Part shown: positions 38,946 to 50,937 of the stretch, one piece after another
Position numbering within the stretch: the first letter of the stretch is position 1
Layout of the letters: every line of letters starts with the position of its first letter
DNA from: Prorocentrum cordatum
Taxonomy: Eukaryota; Sar; Dinophyceae; Prorocentrales; Prorocentraceae
Length of the DNA: 64,000 nt
Reading direction: 5' to 3'
Assembly: GCA_963575745.1 (NCBI GenBank)
Contig: CAUYUJ010016483.1
Coordinates: forward strand, 211,792-275,791
Notes under the pieces: model-generated
What the model was told of the DNA's origin: nothing
Seen by the model: only the letters and a program-made list of their open reading frames with translations
Database searches by the model: none
Program-made: the position numbers and the translations under genes

Positions 38946-39060
38946 TTCATGGTCAAGGTTCATGGTTTCAGGGTAAGGTTCATGGTCAAGGTTCATGGTT
39001 TCAGGGTAAGGTCCATGGGTAAAGTTCATGGTTTAAGGTCAAGATGTCATGGTTTTGTAA
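38946..39060 (+). repeat. ATGGTCAAGGTTCATGGTTT tandem repeats
   Basis: About four irregular units built from TTCATGG, GGTCAAGG and TTTCAGGGTAA. It directly follows the end of the satellite tract. Confidence 0.75.
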
Positions 39061-40740
39061 GGTTGACTTTTTCACTATCATGTTACGTTGCTACCGTCGA
39101 AGGGCCCTTTGGGGAGGAGCGCTTGATATTTATCTTAGCAGCGAGCCCCACAAATGCAACTGCGGCACCGTAGTGCATGTGAAATGGAAAGGGGGAATCG
39201 GCTCCCCATGCGGCCGCGGCCACTGGGGCTTTCGGTCGAGTCTCCTACGGGGGCACGACATGCGAGTGACGGGTGCGCCGACATGCGCGGGGGCCTCCAT
39301 ACTGATCACGAGTCCGAGGGCCCCAGGCGTTTCCTGTATCGAAATCGGCTCCCCTTGCGCATCGTTTCTTTCGATGGGACCTCTCCGGGCGATGCCCCCT
39401 CCTCCCTCCTCGGTCTTTCTTTATCCGTCCTCATCCTGCCCCCCCCCTTCGTTTTGTCAAGTATGTCCTCCCTCCTCCTCATCCGCATCCGCATCCTCAT
39501 CCTCCCTCCTTCTTCCTCCCTCTTCCCTCCCTTCTCCATCCCTCCTCCCCGCCTCTTTGCATTCTCAGCATGCCCTCGCCTTCAATCCTGTCCCACTCTT
39601 TCTCCTTGTCCTCACCCTCCCTTTCCTCCTAGTCATCATCATTTTTGAGTTTAAAAGTTTTGGGTTTTAGGTCTTAGGTCTTAGGTGTTAGGGGTGCCGT
39701 ATGTCGTTTGTCCGCAAATTGCGGGTCCGAATGCCCCAGTGGCCACGTCCGCATACTCCGTAGCCTATGACCTATGGTATGATAGCATTCTGTTTCAAGC
39801 ATGAGGGGCATGAGGCATGAATTTAGTCGAGTTGGCGCTTCTAGCTGCACCGATCGGCGGCGATCAACCAGACACAGACAATGTTGGCGCTGACAATATT
39901 CAAATATCCAGCATGAATCGCAATCGTCGGTCGTATCTCATGCAGAGATTGTAGGTGGTCCAGTTGTCAATGCGCCAGCGCCGTCAGCGCCTTGTGCTCG
40001 CACAATCCAATTCAGTAGCCATATGCTAGATGCTATACAAGTAAGCACAATATTTGCTATATGCTACGCAATTATGCGCCAGGTATGCTATATGCTATGT
40101 GCCACGCACATATGCTATATGCTAACCAGCTAAGCACAACTCAGTAGCCATATGTTGTATAAAAACATAATTGATAAACTATACAAGTATGAGCTGATGT
40201 GCGTAACCAAGCTTCAGCACATATAGATATGGGGCATGTTAGCATGTTAAGTGTAAACTGTAAACTGTAAGCTGCTAGCTGTTTGCCATTTACGTTTGTT
40301 CCTTGCGCAGACTGACCAGATAAAATTCACATACTGACCAGACACAATAATTCACTGGGACGATTGACAGATTGACCAGACACAATTCACTTGGAGGGCT
40401 GACCAGTTGACCGTAGACGATTCACACTTAACAAGTAACAGGTTTACCAGTTTGAGAAAAGCACGCTGGGAAGATTGGCAGATCTACAATCTTGACCAGA
40501 TAAGATTGACATATTGACATTGTAAGATTTGACACATTGGCCATATGCATGCCGCCCTATGAGATGCCACCCGCGGGGCCGCCCCATGGGATGCCGAAAA
40601 TGTCGATTCGACCCAAGGCGATGAAGTCGGCGCCGCCCGCGGGGCCGCATCAACCCATAGCGCTGATGCCGAAGAGAACGCAGCCAACGTCGAAGGGCCC
40701 GCCCCCGAAGAAGCACCCAATGACCCCCAAGGACCCGCCG
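39061..40740. other. Intergenic sequence with ATATGCTA and TGACCAGA short repeats
   Basis: Pyrimidine-rich, CCTCC-type sequence at about 39395-39630. CATATGCTATATGCTA repeats at about 40018-40145 are followed by a run of CTGTAAGCTG. ACTGACCAGA/CACAATTCAC repeats at about 40310-40430. From 39660 to 40540 GC is lower than in the surroundings. No gene is supported. Confidence 0.5.
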
Positions 40741-41345
40741 CCAGCCAGCGCCCGGGCAGAGTCTGGGTAGCGCCTGGGGGCGCCAAGCAGCGCCTGGGCA
40801 GCGCCTGCGGCGCCGAAGACCAAGGAGCGCCTGGGGGCGCCAGAGAGCGCCGGGGGCCGCTTGGAGACGCCTGGAGACGCCCGGCAACGCCCGAGACCCA
40901 GGAGCGCCTGGAGAGCGCTTGGACGCGTCTCGGCCTCGCGTAAGGCAGCGCTTGGGGACTCCTGAGGAGCGCTCAGGAACGCCTGGTGCGTCTGGGCACG
41001 CCTGGGAGCGCCTGCCAGCGCCTGGCCCATGCCTGGGCAGCGCCTGGGCAGCGCCTGAGAGCGCCTGGGGGCGCCTGGGAACGCTTGGGGCTCGGGGCTG
41101 CCAGGATGCGCCCGGGGGCGCCTGGCGGCGCCCAAGAGCGCCTAGGGGGCGCTTGGAAAAACCTCCCGCCCGCGCAAGGCAGCGCTTGGAGCTTCTGGGG
41201 AGCGCTGAAAGGCACTTGGTGCGTCTAGGGGCGGCTGGAAGCGCCTCGCAGCGCCTGTCGGCCCTTGAGCAGCGCCTGAGCAGCGCTGGGGGCGCCAGGC
41301 AGCGCTGTAGGACGCCTGGGAGCTCGGGGCGCTTGAGGGCGCTTG
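40741..41345 (+). repeat. GCGCCTGGG/GCGCTTGG degenerate 10-bp array
   Basis: About 600 bp of imperfect units of 10-14 bp such as AGCGCCTGGG, GGCGCCTGGA and AGCGCTTGGG. Long frames on both strands (80-319 codons) translate to APGSAWERL- or RSQALPGAP-type low complexity and are rejected as genes. Confidence 0.85.
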
Positions 41346-41747
41346 TACGCGCGCCGCGCGGTAGTTTGCGCTGGGGATGCTGACCGCTCGCGCACGAAAC
41401 CATGTGTTTTGCAAGGGCGGGCGGCGTGAGGCGATGTGCGCCGCGAGGTATTTATTGCGCATGATTATGGCGCGCCAGGCGTCCTCGCGCGCACCAGGCG
41501 CCCCCATTCGCCTGCGCGTTCCCCGGGAGCTCCCAAGCGTTGGCCAAAACGAGCACGAGGCCCATCCAAGCATGGAGGCGCGTCCATCACCATCGCCAGC
41601 ACCATCATCATCGTCAGCAATATCACCATCAGCGTCACCAGCGCCATCAGCACCGTCATCATCGTCGACGCGTTTGAATTCTATATGTCATGGGACATTG
41701 GCGGGTGGGACACGTCCAACAAGGAACAAGTCGGATCGCCAAGTTGG
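41346..41747. other. Non-coding interval with short CAT/CAG triplets
   Basis: An ATC/CAT/CAG-type triplet stretch at about 41586-41665; the rest is unique. No gene is supported. Confidence 0.45.
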
Positions 41748-43640
41748 CTCTAAGCTCTAAGCCCTAGGCCTTAACCACTTAAGCCATTAACCCTTGGCCT
41801 TGAGCCCTAAGCCCGGGGTCCTGAGCCCCAAACCCTGGGCCCTCAGCTTTAGGCTCTGAGCCCTGAGCCATGCGAACTGAGCCCTGAGCCCCGACCCTTG
41901 AGCCCTGCGCCTTGTGCCGCAAGCCCTGGGCGCTGAGGCCCTAGGCCCTGGGCCCGAGGTGCAAACGCGCACAGAACATGTGCCATGTGACCGCGCATGC
42001 GTCTCGTCGCGCATGCGACGCAATCTTGTGTCAAATGGCTCGAGAATTTGGTGGAACTGCACGTCGGCCGCGCTGTTTGAAAGAATCTGGCGCGTTGCCA
42101 TCTCGTGGAGCGTCTTCTCTCGGCGCGCGGCCGAGCCGCGCCGCTCGCTTCGCGGTCCATTCGAACGACTTCAGGCGCCGCAAACGTCGACCTTGGCCGC
42201 CGCGAACGTCGACCTTGGTCGCCGACAAGGTCGACCTTGGACCCGAAATTTGCGACCTTGCCCAGAGACCCCCCACCATGGGCCCGGAAAGCCCCGGAAG
42301 GCCTCGGAAGACTTCGGAAGACCCCACCTTACCATGGTCGACCCCCCCACCTTGGGCCCGGAAAGCCCCGGAAGGCCCCGGAAGACTTCCGGAAGACCCC
42401 ACCTTACCCAGGGTGGCAAGGTCCCCCTGATGCACCACGCCAGCCAGGCCAGGGTCAGAAAATTGCACCCCGGGCTCGCGCCCAGCCCACGGTCGCACAA
42501 GTGCGAACCAGAATGGCGCGCCGCTGGCCCATTTTGCACAGCGAATGTCTCTTCGCAAAGCTGCGCGCGGCGCCCGGGGGGGCGCGGCATGGGGTGCACA
42601 CCCCCGGGCCACTCCCAATGTCCCGCGGCAGAGGTATCGCGACGCGACAAGGCGCGGGCGCGCGGCGGCGGCGCCCGCCCCCCATCTCGGAGTTCGAGAG
42701 TCGCGGGGTTGCAGCGGCCCGACATTACTTGCTGCCTGGGGCCTGGGCCCTCCGCCTTGAGCCTTGAGCCCTAAGCCGTAGGCCTTGCGCCCTGAACCAT
42801 GAGTTCTGGGCCGCGGCCCTTCGGCCCTGAGCCTTGAGCCCCTGGGCCATAAGCCTTGAGCCCTGAGCCTTGCGCCCTGCGCCCTGAGCCCTCAGCTCCG
42901 ATCCTTAAGAACTAAGCCCTTAGCCCTCAGCCCTTAGCCTTCGGCCCCTAGGTCCTAAGCAGCCCTGAGCCTTGCGCCCTGCGCCTTGGGCCCTAAGCCC
43001 GATGCCTCGGGCCTTCGGCCCAAGGCCCTCGGCCCCAGGCCCTGGGCCCCGAGCCATGAGTCTTGAACCTTCGGCCCTGAGCTCGGAGCCCTAAGAACTA
43101 ATCCGCAATCCCTAAGCCCTAAGCCTTCAGCCCGGAGCCAAAAAGCAGAAGCCCTCAACGTCTACCCTCAGCCCTGAGCCTTGAGCCTCACGCCCTAAGC
43201 CCTAACCCCTGCGCCTTGAGCACAGAGCCCTGAGCTCGAAACCCTAAGCCCGAAACCTTAATCCCTTGACCTCTAAGCCAGTAGCGCTTAGCCTTGAGCC
43301 TCGAGCCCATAGGCCCCGAAACCCACGCCCTGGGCCCTCAGCTTCAGGCTCTGAACTCTGAGCCCTGGGCCCTGAGACCTGAGCCCTGGGCCCTAAGCCT
43401 TAAGTTTTTGCGCCCTGAGCCATTAAATCTGAGCCGTGGCCCCTGGCCTTTCAGCCCTGAGACTTCAGCCCGAGCCTTGAGCCTTGAGCCTTGCGCCCAA
43501 TGCCCTGAGCCCTCAGCTCCGAGCCTTAATAACTAAGCCCTAAGCCCTAAGCCCTTCACACTTTAAGCCTTGAGCCCTTAGCCGTCAGGCCCCAGCCCCG
43601 CGCCGCGACCTACGCCCCCAGCCCCGGGCCCTAAGCAGCC
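41748..43640. repeat. Degenerate heptamer field, GCCCTRA (telomere-like), split by a unique insert
   Basis: From about 41748 to 41960 and from about 42735 to 43640 the sequence is made of 7-bp units such as GCCCTGA, GCCCTAA and GCCTTGA. The Arabidopsis-type telomere unit reported for dinoflagellates is CCCTAAA on this strand, so the consensus differs mainly by A to G at one position. Between the two parts (41961-42734) lies unique DNA, including GTCGACCTTGG repeats (42186-42240) and a 71-bp tandem duplication (42272-42420). No gene is supported. Confidence 0.7.
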
Positions 43641-44407
43641 CTGAGCAAGGAGGAGGGGGGAGGAGGAGGAGAAGGAGAAAGAGTGGAGATGGGGGGGGGG
43701 GGAAGACATGAGTAATGAATAATACACACTGAAGTGTGAATAGTGAAGAATGAGGTAATGAGGTAATGAGATAATGAGTAATGAGGTGATGTCGCCCCCC
43801 CGCCCTCCGCCCCCTCCCCAAACCGCTTTCCGAGGCGGTGGGGGGTTATCCTAGTCTCCTGCGCCCCCATCCCCAGTCCTAGCCTCGAGTCTCGTCGTCG
43901 CCGTCGTCGTCAAGGAATGCCGCCAGCAAGGGCGTGTTGCGAGGGGTGATGGGGGCTCGCGGCGTGAGGGGGCATTGCAGCATCGCTGGCGCATCCCGGG
44001 TTTACTCGGGACCCCCCCCTCCTCCTCCACCCCCTCCTCGCCCAAGGACTCTGCAGCCCCCGGAGCCCCTGGGGCGCTCCCCGACTCCTGCACCAACTGC
44101 GTCGACAAACGACGGTGCGATAGAGAGACGCAGAGAACACGACAACGCTGAACCTGGAGTACATTGAGCAGCTGCCTGGCTCGAGTAAGTAATAAGCTAC
44201 AGGCTTCAGGCTACAGCAACTACTCGCGCGGCCTGCACAGTGCCCAGCGCACAGCCTTCTCTGCGGCTGCCCCTGGGCCCCCGCCCAGAGACGCGCAGCG
44301 GTAGGGCGCAGCGCCCATGATCAAGCAGGCGTCGTGGTCCCAGAGTTCAGTGAGCGAAAGGCCACGTGGGGACATCGGGGAATACGCGATCTACATGAAG
44401 AAAAGCC
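43641..44407. other. Intergenic sequence with AATGAGGT repeats
   Basis: A GAGGAGGAGG purine tract at 43648-43685 and a (GTAATGAG)n stretch at about 43750-43788. A CGCCGTCGTCGT run lies near 43890-43912. No gene is supported before 44408. Confidence 0.45.
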
Positions 44408-45090
44408 ATGACGCAATTGCAGATCACGGCCTGCCACATGGAAGCGTCAAGGGCGGTGACGGACATCAAGGTTGAGGAGCTCACCGCGATGAAAGAAAAG
44501 CCGGACATGCACCTCGTGATCGTGGAGCAGGGTCGCACGTCCACCACCGACGAGAGGATGGCCAAGTGCGAGATGACCAGGCCCCTGCAAGCCAAGAGCA
44601 AGTGCGTCGGGCAGTCGATTTCCAAACTACTTGAGGTCAGGCCATCTGCAACATGGGGGGCTACTTGCCGCAGATCATGCCGATGCAGAAACAGCATGTC
44701 AGGTCATTCGTGGGCGACGGCGACAGCAGCCAGAACAATGCGGGCCAGCGCGAGCGCAAGTGGACGAAAGACCCGTCTAAGTGTATCGACTACGACAAGC
44801 TCGACATGGACACCCCCGAGGCGTGGAAGCCCCTGGGCTGGAAAAGCAAAGCCGATCCCACTGATCCAAGGATGGGAAAAAGCATGGTTGGCAGGGCTAC
44901 GAGAACGAGGGCCCCGAGGCCTGGAAGCAAAATGGATGGATCAACTTTAGCAAGCTCGATATAAGTGACCCTTTGGTGTGGAAGCAGCTTGGACGGGTTG
45001 ACCGAGATGAAGAGAACCCGACCAAAGAGGTGGATGCCCAGACGCCCAAAGTTGGGACCAGTCCGGCCAGTCTTCAGGAAGCGAGGATCG
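44408..45090 (+). pseudogene. Frameshifted intronless coding remnant, unknown protein
   Basis: Protein-like sequence passes through three frames in order: MTQLQITACHMEASRAVTDI... up to about 44640, then MGGYLPQIMPMQKQHVRSF...DYDKLDMDTPEAWKPLGWKS up to about 44870, then PEAWKQNGWINFSKLDISDP...QLGRVDRDEENPTKEVD to about 45050. The motif EAWKxxGW recurs, and VWKQLG is a weaker third copy, so the protein had internal repeats of about 35 residues. Codon use looks natural and both strands are free of simple repeats, unlike most of this window. No intron-like gap is seen, which would fit a retroposed copy. I do not recognise the family. Two frameshifts make it non-functional as read, unless they are sequencing errors. 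Confidence 0.5.
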
Positions 45091-45274
45091 GTTCAAGTTT
45101 CAAGTTTCTTTTTGGTTGGTCGATCGTCAGACCTAGGGGGAGTTGGGCCACGGCCCAGGGGGCCACGCGTTCGCCTCGACGGCACGGTGGCACAGGCCAC
45201 CGTGAGGAGTCAAAGCGTGCTTGGATCAATGCGGAGGTCGTCGAGATGAAAACGACTTGAAACTTGAAACAAGT
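45091..45274. mobile_element. Small inverted-repeat element
   Basis: GTTCAAGTTTCAAGTTTC at the left pairs with GACTTGAAACTTGAAAC at the right (to 45270). Between them, GCCACGGCCCAGGGGGCCACG and GGCACGGTGGCACAGGCCACC can also fold. It is about 180 bp and non-coding, and lies directly after the coding remnant. Confidence 0.6.
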
Positions 45275-45767
45275 ACCGAATGATTGTCGTCCTCTCTTCC
45301 TGCGGCCGCCTCAAGGCTGCTCCCCTATAATCAATATCGCGCCTAATCAATACCGCGCCTCAATAATTAATGTCGCGACGATCGGCCATCTTCGAAACAT
45401 CTTTGGGCAAACTCGGGTTCTCTTGGGGGCGTCTTGGACGTCTTGGAAGCGTCTTAGGGTTGTGCTGGAGGCCGTTCGAGGCTGTCTTAGCCGTCTTGGA
45501 GGGCTTCTCGGACTGTCTTGGTGCCATCCTGGAGCCCTCTTGATGCCGTCTTGGAGCCATCTTGGAAGAACTACTACTGACCTTGCTTGACCTTGCAAGT
45601 GACCTTGAACCTTTTACCTTGGACCTTGACCTCAAACCTTAAACCTTGAAAACCGAGGCCCAAAACCTTGACCTTAAACCGACGACCTTGACCCTCGGGG
45701 GGTGTCCTCCTTGTTGCGCCGCGTGCGCCGCCTCAACCTAGCGCGACCCAGGAGCGCCCGCCAGCTC
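45275..45767. repeat. GTCTTGGA-type repeats and CCTTGACCTT repeats
   Basis: CGTCTTGGA/CCATCTTGGA degenerate units at about 45420-45570 belong to the same family as 14100-14245. They are followed by ACCTTGACCTTGAACC-type units at about 45583-45695. No gene is supported. Confidence 0.65.
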
Positions 45768-47480
45768 TTCAAACCTAAAGCCGAACTGTAAGCGATGTTG
45801 AAGAGAAATGACGCGAGGGAGAGAGGAAGAGGGGTGAAAAGACTCGTGGCCCAGACTGTGGAATTCAAACGTGGAGCACAAAGCTGCGTTCAAACACGAG
45901 GGAGAGGGAGGAGGAGGCGGAGGAGGATAGGAGAGGAGAGGCGGGGTGCATGATCGCAAAGGCTCGAGAGCTTCAGAGGACTTCAAGACGGGACTTCACA
46001 AGCGGCTCGTAGACCTCCACGACCCAGGCAGGGGGGTGCACGCCCCAAGAAGAGGGTCAATCACACGCCACGCTGGCCCTAGCTCCAGCATGCCAGGGGC
46101 GCCCAACGTGGCGCAAAGGGCATTCTGGGAGGCCCAACGCGACCCAGCGCGACTAAAAGAATAACCGCGAGGAAAGGTGGGGGGGGGACGGGAAAGGCGG
46201 GGGGCAGGTACACGCTATACTGGCCCTGGCTCCAGCAGGGGGGGCAAGACGGCTCAGCGCAATGTGACGTCAAGAGGGCCCGAGGGAAATCCAATACAGC
46301 CCAGGATGGCTCCCAAAGCAGCCCAGAACGGCCCACGAGGGCCCCGAAACACACCGAAGAAGGCCAAACAGGCCGTCCAAAGAGGTCCGGGACAGCCCAA
46401 GGGAACTTCAAGAAGGCCCAAACGGCTGCCAAGACAGCCCAGGATGGCTCCGATTGCTGCCTGAAACAGCCCAGGGCTCAAAAAGCGCCCAAAATGGCCC
46501 CAAGAAGGCCTTCAGGGATGCCCTGCGAGACCCAGGACAGCACCCGCCAGGAAGAATGGTGAGGGTGGGAGGGACGGATGGGCAGGTACACGCTATACTG
46601 GCCCCGGCTCCTGCACGGGGTGGGGGGGGCAGGGCGGCTGAGGGTTCCAAGAGGTAGCGTCAAAGGGGGTCAAGCACATGCTACGCTGGCCGTGGTTCCA
46701 TCATGCCCGGGGCCCAAGAAGCCCCCAAGCGACTCAAGGATGGCCCGAGATATTCCGAAAGACCCCTCCGAGGCTCCAGAACATGTTCCGTGCGTCAAGA
46801 GAGGCTCAAAGAAAGATGCCCGAGGCGGCCCCAGAGACCACCCTCACGGTAAAGTGGGGGGGCAGGGAGGAGAGAGGCGAGGAGGGGTAGGCGCACAGTC
46901 TGGAGGGGGGCACGTCAACGCTAAACTGGCCCCAGCCCCAGAAAGGAGGCCGGCGCAGCTCAAGGCCCCAATCTGTGACTTCAAGAGGGCGCCAAACGGT
47001 TCCAAGGCGCCGTCTAAGATGGCTCAAACGGCCGGCTAGAACAGTCCCAAAGATAGCCCTAGGTGGCTTCCAAAGACCCCCGAGACGGCCCAAGAGACCT
47101 CCAAAACAGTCCAGAAATAATACCACCAGGATGGCCCCGATATCCCCACCCGAAACGGACCTGAAGACCCCCAGGAGCGCTGTAGATATATAGCCCAAGA
47201 AAACCCAAGAACGTCTTTAAAGAGGCCCAGGGCGGCCCCAGGGAACACCCTTCAGATAGAGGGGGGGGCCAGGGGGGGAGTGCTGGGGAAGGGCATGTGT
47301 ACGGCCCAGCGCGGGGCAAGTACACGCTAAACTGGCCCCAGCCCCAGCAAGGAGGCCCGCGCGTGTCAGGGCCCCAATCCGTTACCGTGCCGCTGAGCAC
47401 GAAGTGGAGCGCCCTCAGGTCCTCAAGTGTTCTCTGTTCTTTGTACTGGGGCACTATACTAATAAAGAGGCCGAGGGCTC
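45768..47480 (+). repeat. Third tract of the 350-bp satellite, partly a duplication of 37308-38170
   Basis: CTTCAAACCTAAAGCCGAAC begins the duplicated leader. Markers are near 46208, 46585 and, in diverged form, near 46919 and 47320 (CACGCTAAACTGGCCCC). After 46660 the units drift apart, with the satellite structure retained to about 47480. Minus-strand frames with GASIACTCP-type motifs again follow the repeat period. Confidence 0.75.
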
Positions 47481-47829
47481 AAATTCTCAAATATCCTGGT
47501 CGCTCTCGCTCGCTCCAGAATTGGCTCGCGTGGGTTTTCCAGAAAGCTAGGGAGGAGCCCCAAGACGGATCAAGAATGCCCCAAGAAGCGCTAAGAGGGC
47601 CAAAGAGGCCGCCAAGACTGCCCATGAACGCTCCAAGACGCCCAAGACGGCCCCAAGAGGCCCCAAGAGCGCTCCAAGAGGATCCCCAAGAGGGCCCACG
47701 GAGGCAAACATCCGTTGATGTTCTGAAAATGGCTCCAATGTTTTTGGGGGTTCTCGCCTCTTCGAGCTTCCGAGGCTCCACGACGGCCCAACAGGCCCCT
47801 AAGACCCTTCCCCGTGGATAGGAATTTCG
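47481..47829. other. CCCAAGA-type degenerate repeats
   Basis: GCCCCAAGAGG/GCCAAAGAGGCC units of the satellite's subrepeat type without its marker. No gene is supported. Confidence 0.5.
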
Positions 47830-48740
47830 GCCTCAATGCTTTTAAAAGGGTGTGCACTATTATCGCCTGCGCTTAGTCATCTTGCCGCCGCGTTCGAAAG
47901 CCATTCTACGTATCTGGCCGCGTCCACTACGGCGCACCTGAATTTGTATCACGTAAAATGGAAACATCGTAAGGCAATGCGTGGCTTGGCACCCACACGA
48001 AAAGAACCGGGCAATCAATCAACGGAATGCACCGGCCCAACTCGCCCAATAAAACCGCGTAATCTTCTCTGCCGGCTCGCCAAATGCGCAGAGATCGCAA
48101 TGAATGTGTTGGGGATGGTGTAGTCGTGGGAAAATGCGAGCGGTTGCGTTTCAGGCGGTGATAATGCGCGCAAAGGATGTTTCATTCTTGGGATTGCGAA
48201 AAAAGAAAGGATATCAAACTATATATTGAATAGCTCCGCCCTATGTAAATCTAATAATTATTCAACAGAAGCACGTAGCGTTCCTAAAACCTTCAAGCCC
48301 GTTTTAGTAAGATTTAATCGCATATCCAAACCGCAATGATTGCATTTGCGACTTCATCTGGGCATGGTGTGGCCGCTTTGCCCCAAAACGCAAGCTTGCC
48401 CATGCTCCTGTCAATCTGACATATTGCCCGAAATGTATGATGCTCCGTAATGGCCAGAACTATGTTCAAATCTCGTGGGTCGCACACACATCGTCGAAAT
48501 ACGCCACAATATCGGCGCCCAACGGGAAACGGTCTTGAATCAACCGGATAGCAGGATGGATGGCTACACATTAAAATGCAAACATTAATGCGTCGCCTTG
48601 TTCACGACCGTCGTCTTGCGGAGTATCATAACGGTGCAATTATCATGTCGCCATTAAAAATGCGATGCGTCACTATGCCATGACCGCGCGAACAGTATGA
48701 ATTGGTGTGAGAATAGGTCGTACACGAATTCTCGGCACCA

Positions 48741-49012
48741 ACGGGACTCGCAACTGAACAACGGGACTCGCAACTGGAACAACGAGACTCGCAACTCAAC
48801 AACGGGACCCGCAACTGGCAACAACGGGACTCGCAACTGGCAACAACGGGACTCGCAACTGGCAACAACGGGGCTCGCAACTGGCAACAACGGGACCCGC
48901 AACTGGCAACAACGGGAGTCGCAACTGGCACGGGAGTCGTAACTGGCAGCAGCGGGATTCGCAATTGGCAGCAGGGAGACCTGCAATTGGCAGCAACGGG
49001 GCGCGCAAACGA
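48741..49012 (+). repeat. 22-bp minisatellite ACGGGACTCGCAACTGGCAA, left inverted partner
   Basis: About 12 units of 22 bp, with shorter variant units at the left (GCAACTGAACA, GCAACTGGAACA, GCAACTCAACA in that order). It is preceded by CGAATTC at 48725. The array at 50741-50937 is its reverse complement, with the variants in the mirrored order. Confidence 0.9.
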
Positions 49013-49350
49013 AGGAATTGTAGAGACGTGCGGCTTCTGCAGGAGACCTCGTTTAAGCGGGAAAGTCGGTAAAAGAAAGAGAGTTTGGGTTAGGCGGGGG
49101 AACCGGCCTACCGATTCAGCGGGAGATCCGGCTTATGCGGGGGAACCGGTTTAAGCGGGATAGCCGGCTTAAGCAGGAGAGCCGGGAGAGCTGGCTTCAA
49201 AAAGAAAACTAAGTTTAATGGGGGAGATTGCTTTAACAGGAAACTGGCTTCAAACGCGACGGAAGGCTTAAAGACGAAACCGTTTTCAAATCTAGAGCTT
49301 TGTTTTTGTGGGAAAGCCGGTTTGGTGAGTCGGCCTTAGCGGGACATACA
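49013..49350 (+). repeat. Degenerate GCCGGYTTAAGCGGG repeats
   Basis: Irregular units of about 17-25 bp built from GGCTTAAGCGGGA and GAACCGG, fading by about 49340. They follow the 22-bp array directly. Confidence 0.65.
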
Positions 49351-50062
49351 GAATGGTGAGATATGTTTGGAATTCGTTTATGGATTAGCGGTGAAATCCG
49401 GTTTTGTCTTATTTGTATTGCATTGGTTTTGTATTCGCCCGGATTGTAATAATATGTATTTCTTTCGATTGCGTAATCATAAATGGTCCCCGTTCACCGG
49501 ATTGAAAACATCGCCGTAACCATACGGAGAAGCCCATAATATTCCCGACATTCTTCCGCATTGTTTCAAGGACCGAACCCGCGATCACAATGATATATTC
49601 CGTTTGTCATATGCGGGCCTCCTGCAGCCAATAGAACGGCACTGCATTTCGACGACGACCTGCCGATGACAACGAAATCCCTCGACATTTTCATGGCGAC
49701 GACCTGCTCGACGATAACGAAATTTCCTTGGCCGACCTCTTGCATGTGATCCTTCCTCCTCTTCACCCTCTTCCTCATTCGGACCTCACAGAGCAATTAT
49801 GTCCACCCCAAACGGCCGTGCTGAACCCCCCCCAACGGCCGCTAAGTCAGAACGCGGCCGCGGTCGCGCTCCTTCCCGCCCGGCAGCTGTAAAGGAAAGT
49901 CTCTGTGCATTCGACGACCTGCTAGGCGATGACGAAATTTTCCCCGTGGCCTTCTTCGACCTCCTCCTCTTGGACCTCCTCTTTTGCTCTTCTTCTTCGC
50001 CCTTCTCTTCATGCTCCTCGCCCTCTCTCTTTTTCATTTTCTTGCTCCTCGATCGGAAAAAG

Positions 50063-50425
50063 ATATAGGAATGGGAGCAAACCGGAATGGGAGGGAGCCG
50101 GAATAGGAGGGAGAGAACTGGAATGGAAGGAATGGGAAAGAACTGGAATAAGAAGAGAAATGGGAGGGAATCGGATAAAGATATCGGAATGGGAGCAAAC
50201 CATAAGGGGGGGGAGCCGGAATAAGAGGGAGAGAACCGGAATGGGGGGAATGGGAAAAAACCGGAATAAAAAGAGAAATGGGAAAGAATCGGGAAAAGAT
50301 ATCGGAATGGGACCAAACCAGAATGGGAGGGAACCGGAATAGGAGGGAGAGAACCGGAATGGGAGGAATGGGAGAGAACCGGAATAAGAAGAGAAATGGG
50401 AGGGAATCGGAGGAATGGGAGAATG
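50063..50425 (+). repeat. 118-bp tandem repeat, three copies
   Basis: GATATMGGAATGGGAGCAAAC-type starts lie near 50063, 50181 and 50299, with internal GAATGGGAGGRAACCGG and AATAAGAAGAGAAATGGG strings. The internal periodicity of about 17 bp (GGAATGGGAGG) indicates a nested origin. Predicted proteins are low complexity. Confidence 0.85.
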
Positions 50426-50740
50426 GGAGGAAGGGTCCCCTACATCTTTCCTCATCCTTTTTTGTTTTCTCGTTGCAAGCGTCCTTCTGCCTCCTCGTTG
50501 CCGGCCTCCTTCTGCCTCCTCGTTACGAACCTCCCTCTGCCTCCTCGTTACGAACCTCCCTCTGCCTCCTCCTCATCCTCAGCCTCCTCTTCGAAGTCCC
50601 GCCTCTCGCGGATGCTGTTCGCCCGGTTCGCCGGGCTTCGTCTCGCCGGGCTTCGTTTCGCCGGGGTCGCTTTCGCCAAATTTCGTCTCGCTGGGCTTCG
50701 TTCTCGGGGATGCGCATGTAGTTGCGAATGTCGTTTTCCA

Positions 50741-50937
50741 GGTGCGAGCCCCGTTGTTGCCAGTTGCCGGTCCCGTTGTTGCCAGTTGCGAGTCCCGTTG
50801 TTGCCAGTTGCGAGTCCCGTTGTTGCCAGTTGCGAGTCCCGTTGTTGCCAGTTGCGAGTCCCGTTGTTGAGTTGCGAGTCCCGTTGTTCCAGCTGCGAGT
50901 CCCGTTGTTCAGTTGCGAGTCCCGTTGCTCTTCCACG
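50741..50937 (-). repeat. 22-bp minisatellite, right inverted partner
   Basis: CGTTGTTGCCAGTTGCGAGT units, the reverse complement of the array at 48741-49012, ending with the variants GTTGAGTTG, GTTCCAGCTG and GTTCAGTTG and then CGAATTC at 50936. The distance between the arrays is about 1.73 kb. Confidence 0.9.

Noticed and set aside
40444-41403. 319-codon minus-strand frame
   Set aside because: It consists of RSQALPGAP-type translation of the 10-bp GCGCCTGGG array and has plus-strand rivals of similar quality.
48741-49012. CRISPR-like regular array of 22-bp units
   Set aside because: The units are contiguous and have no unique spacers. It is an ordinary minisatellite with an inverted partner, in eukaryote-like DNA.
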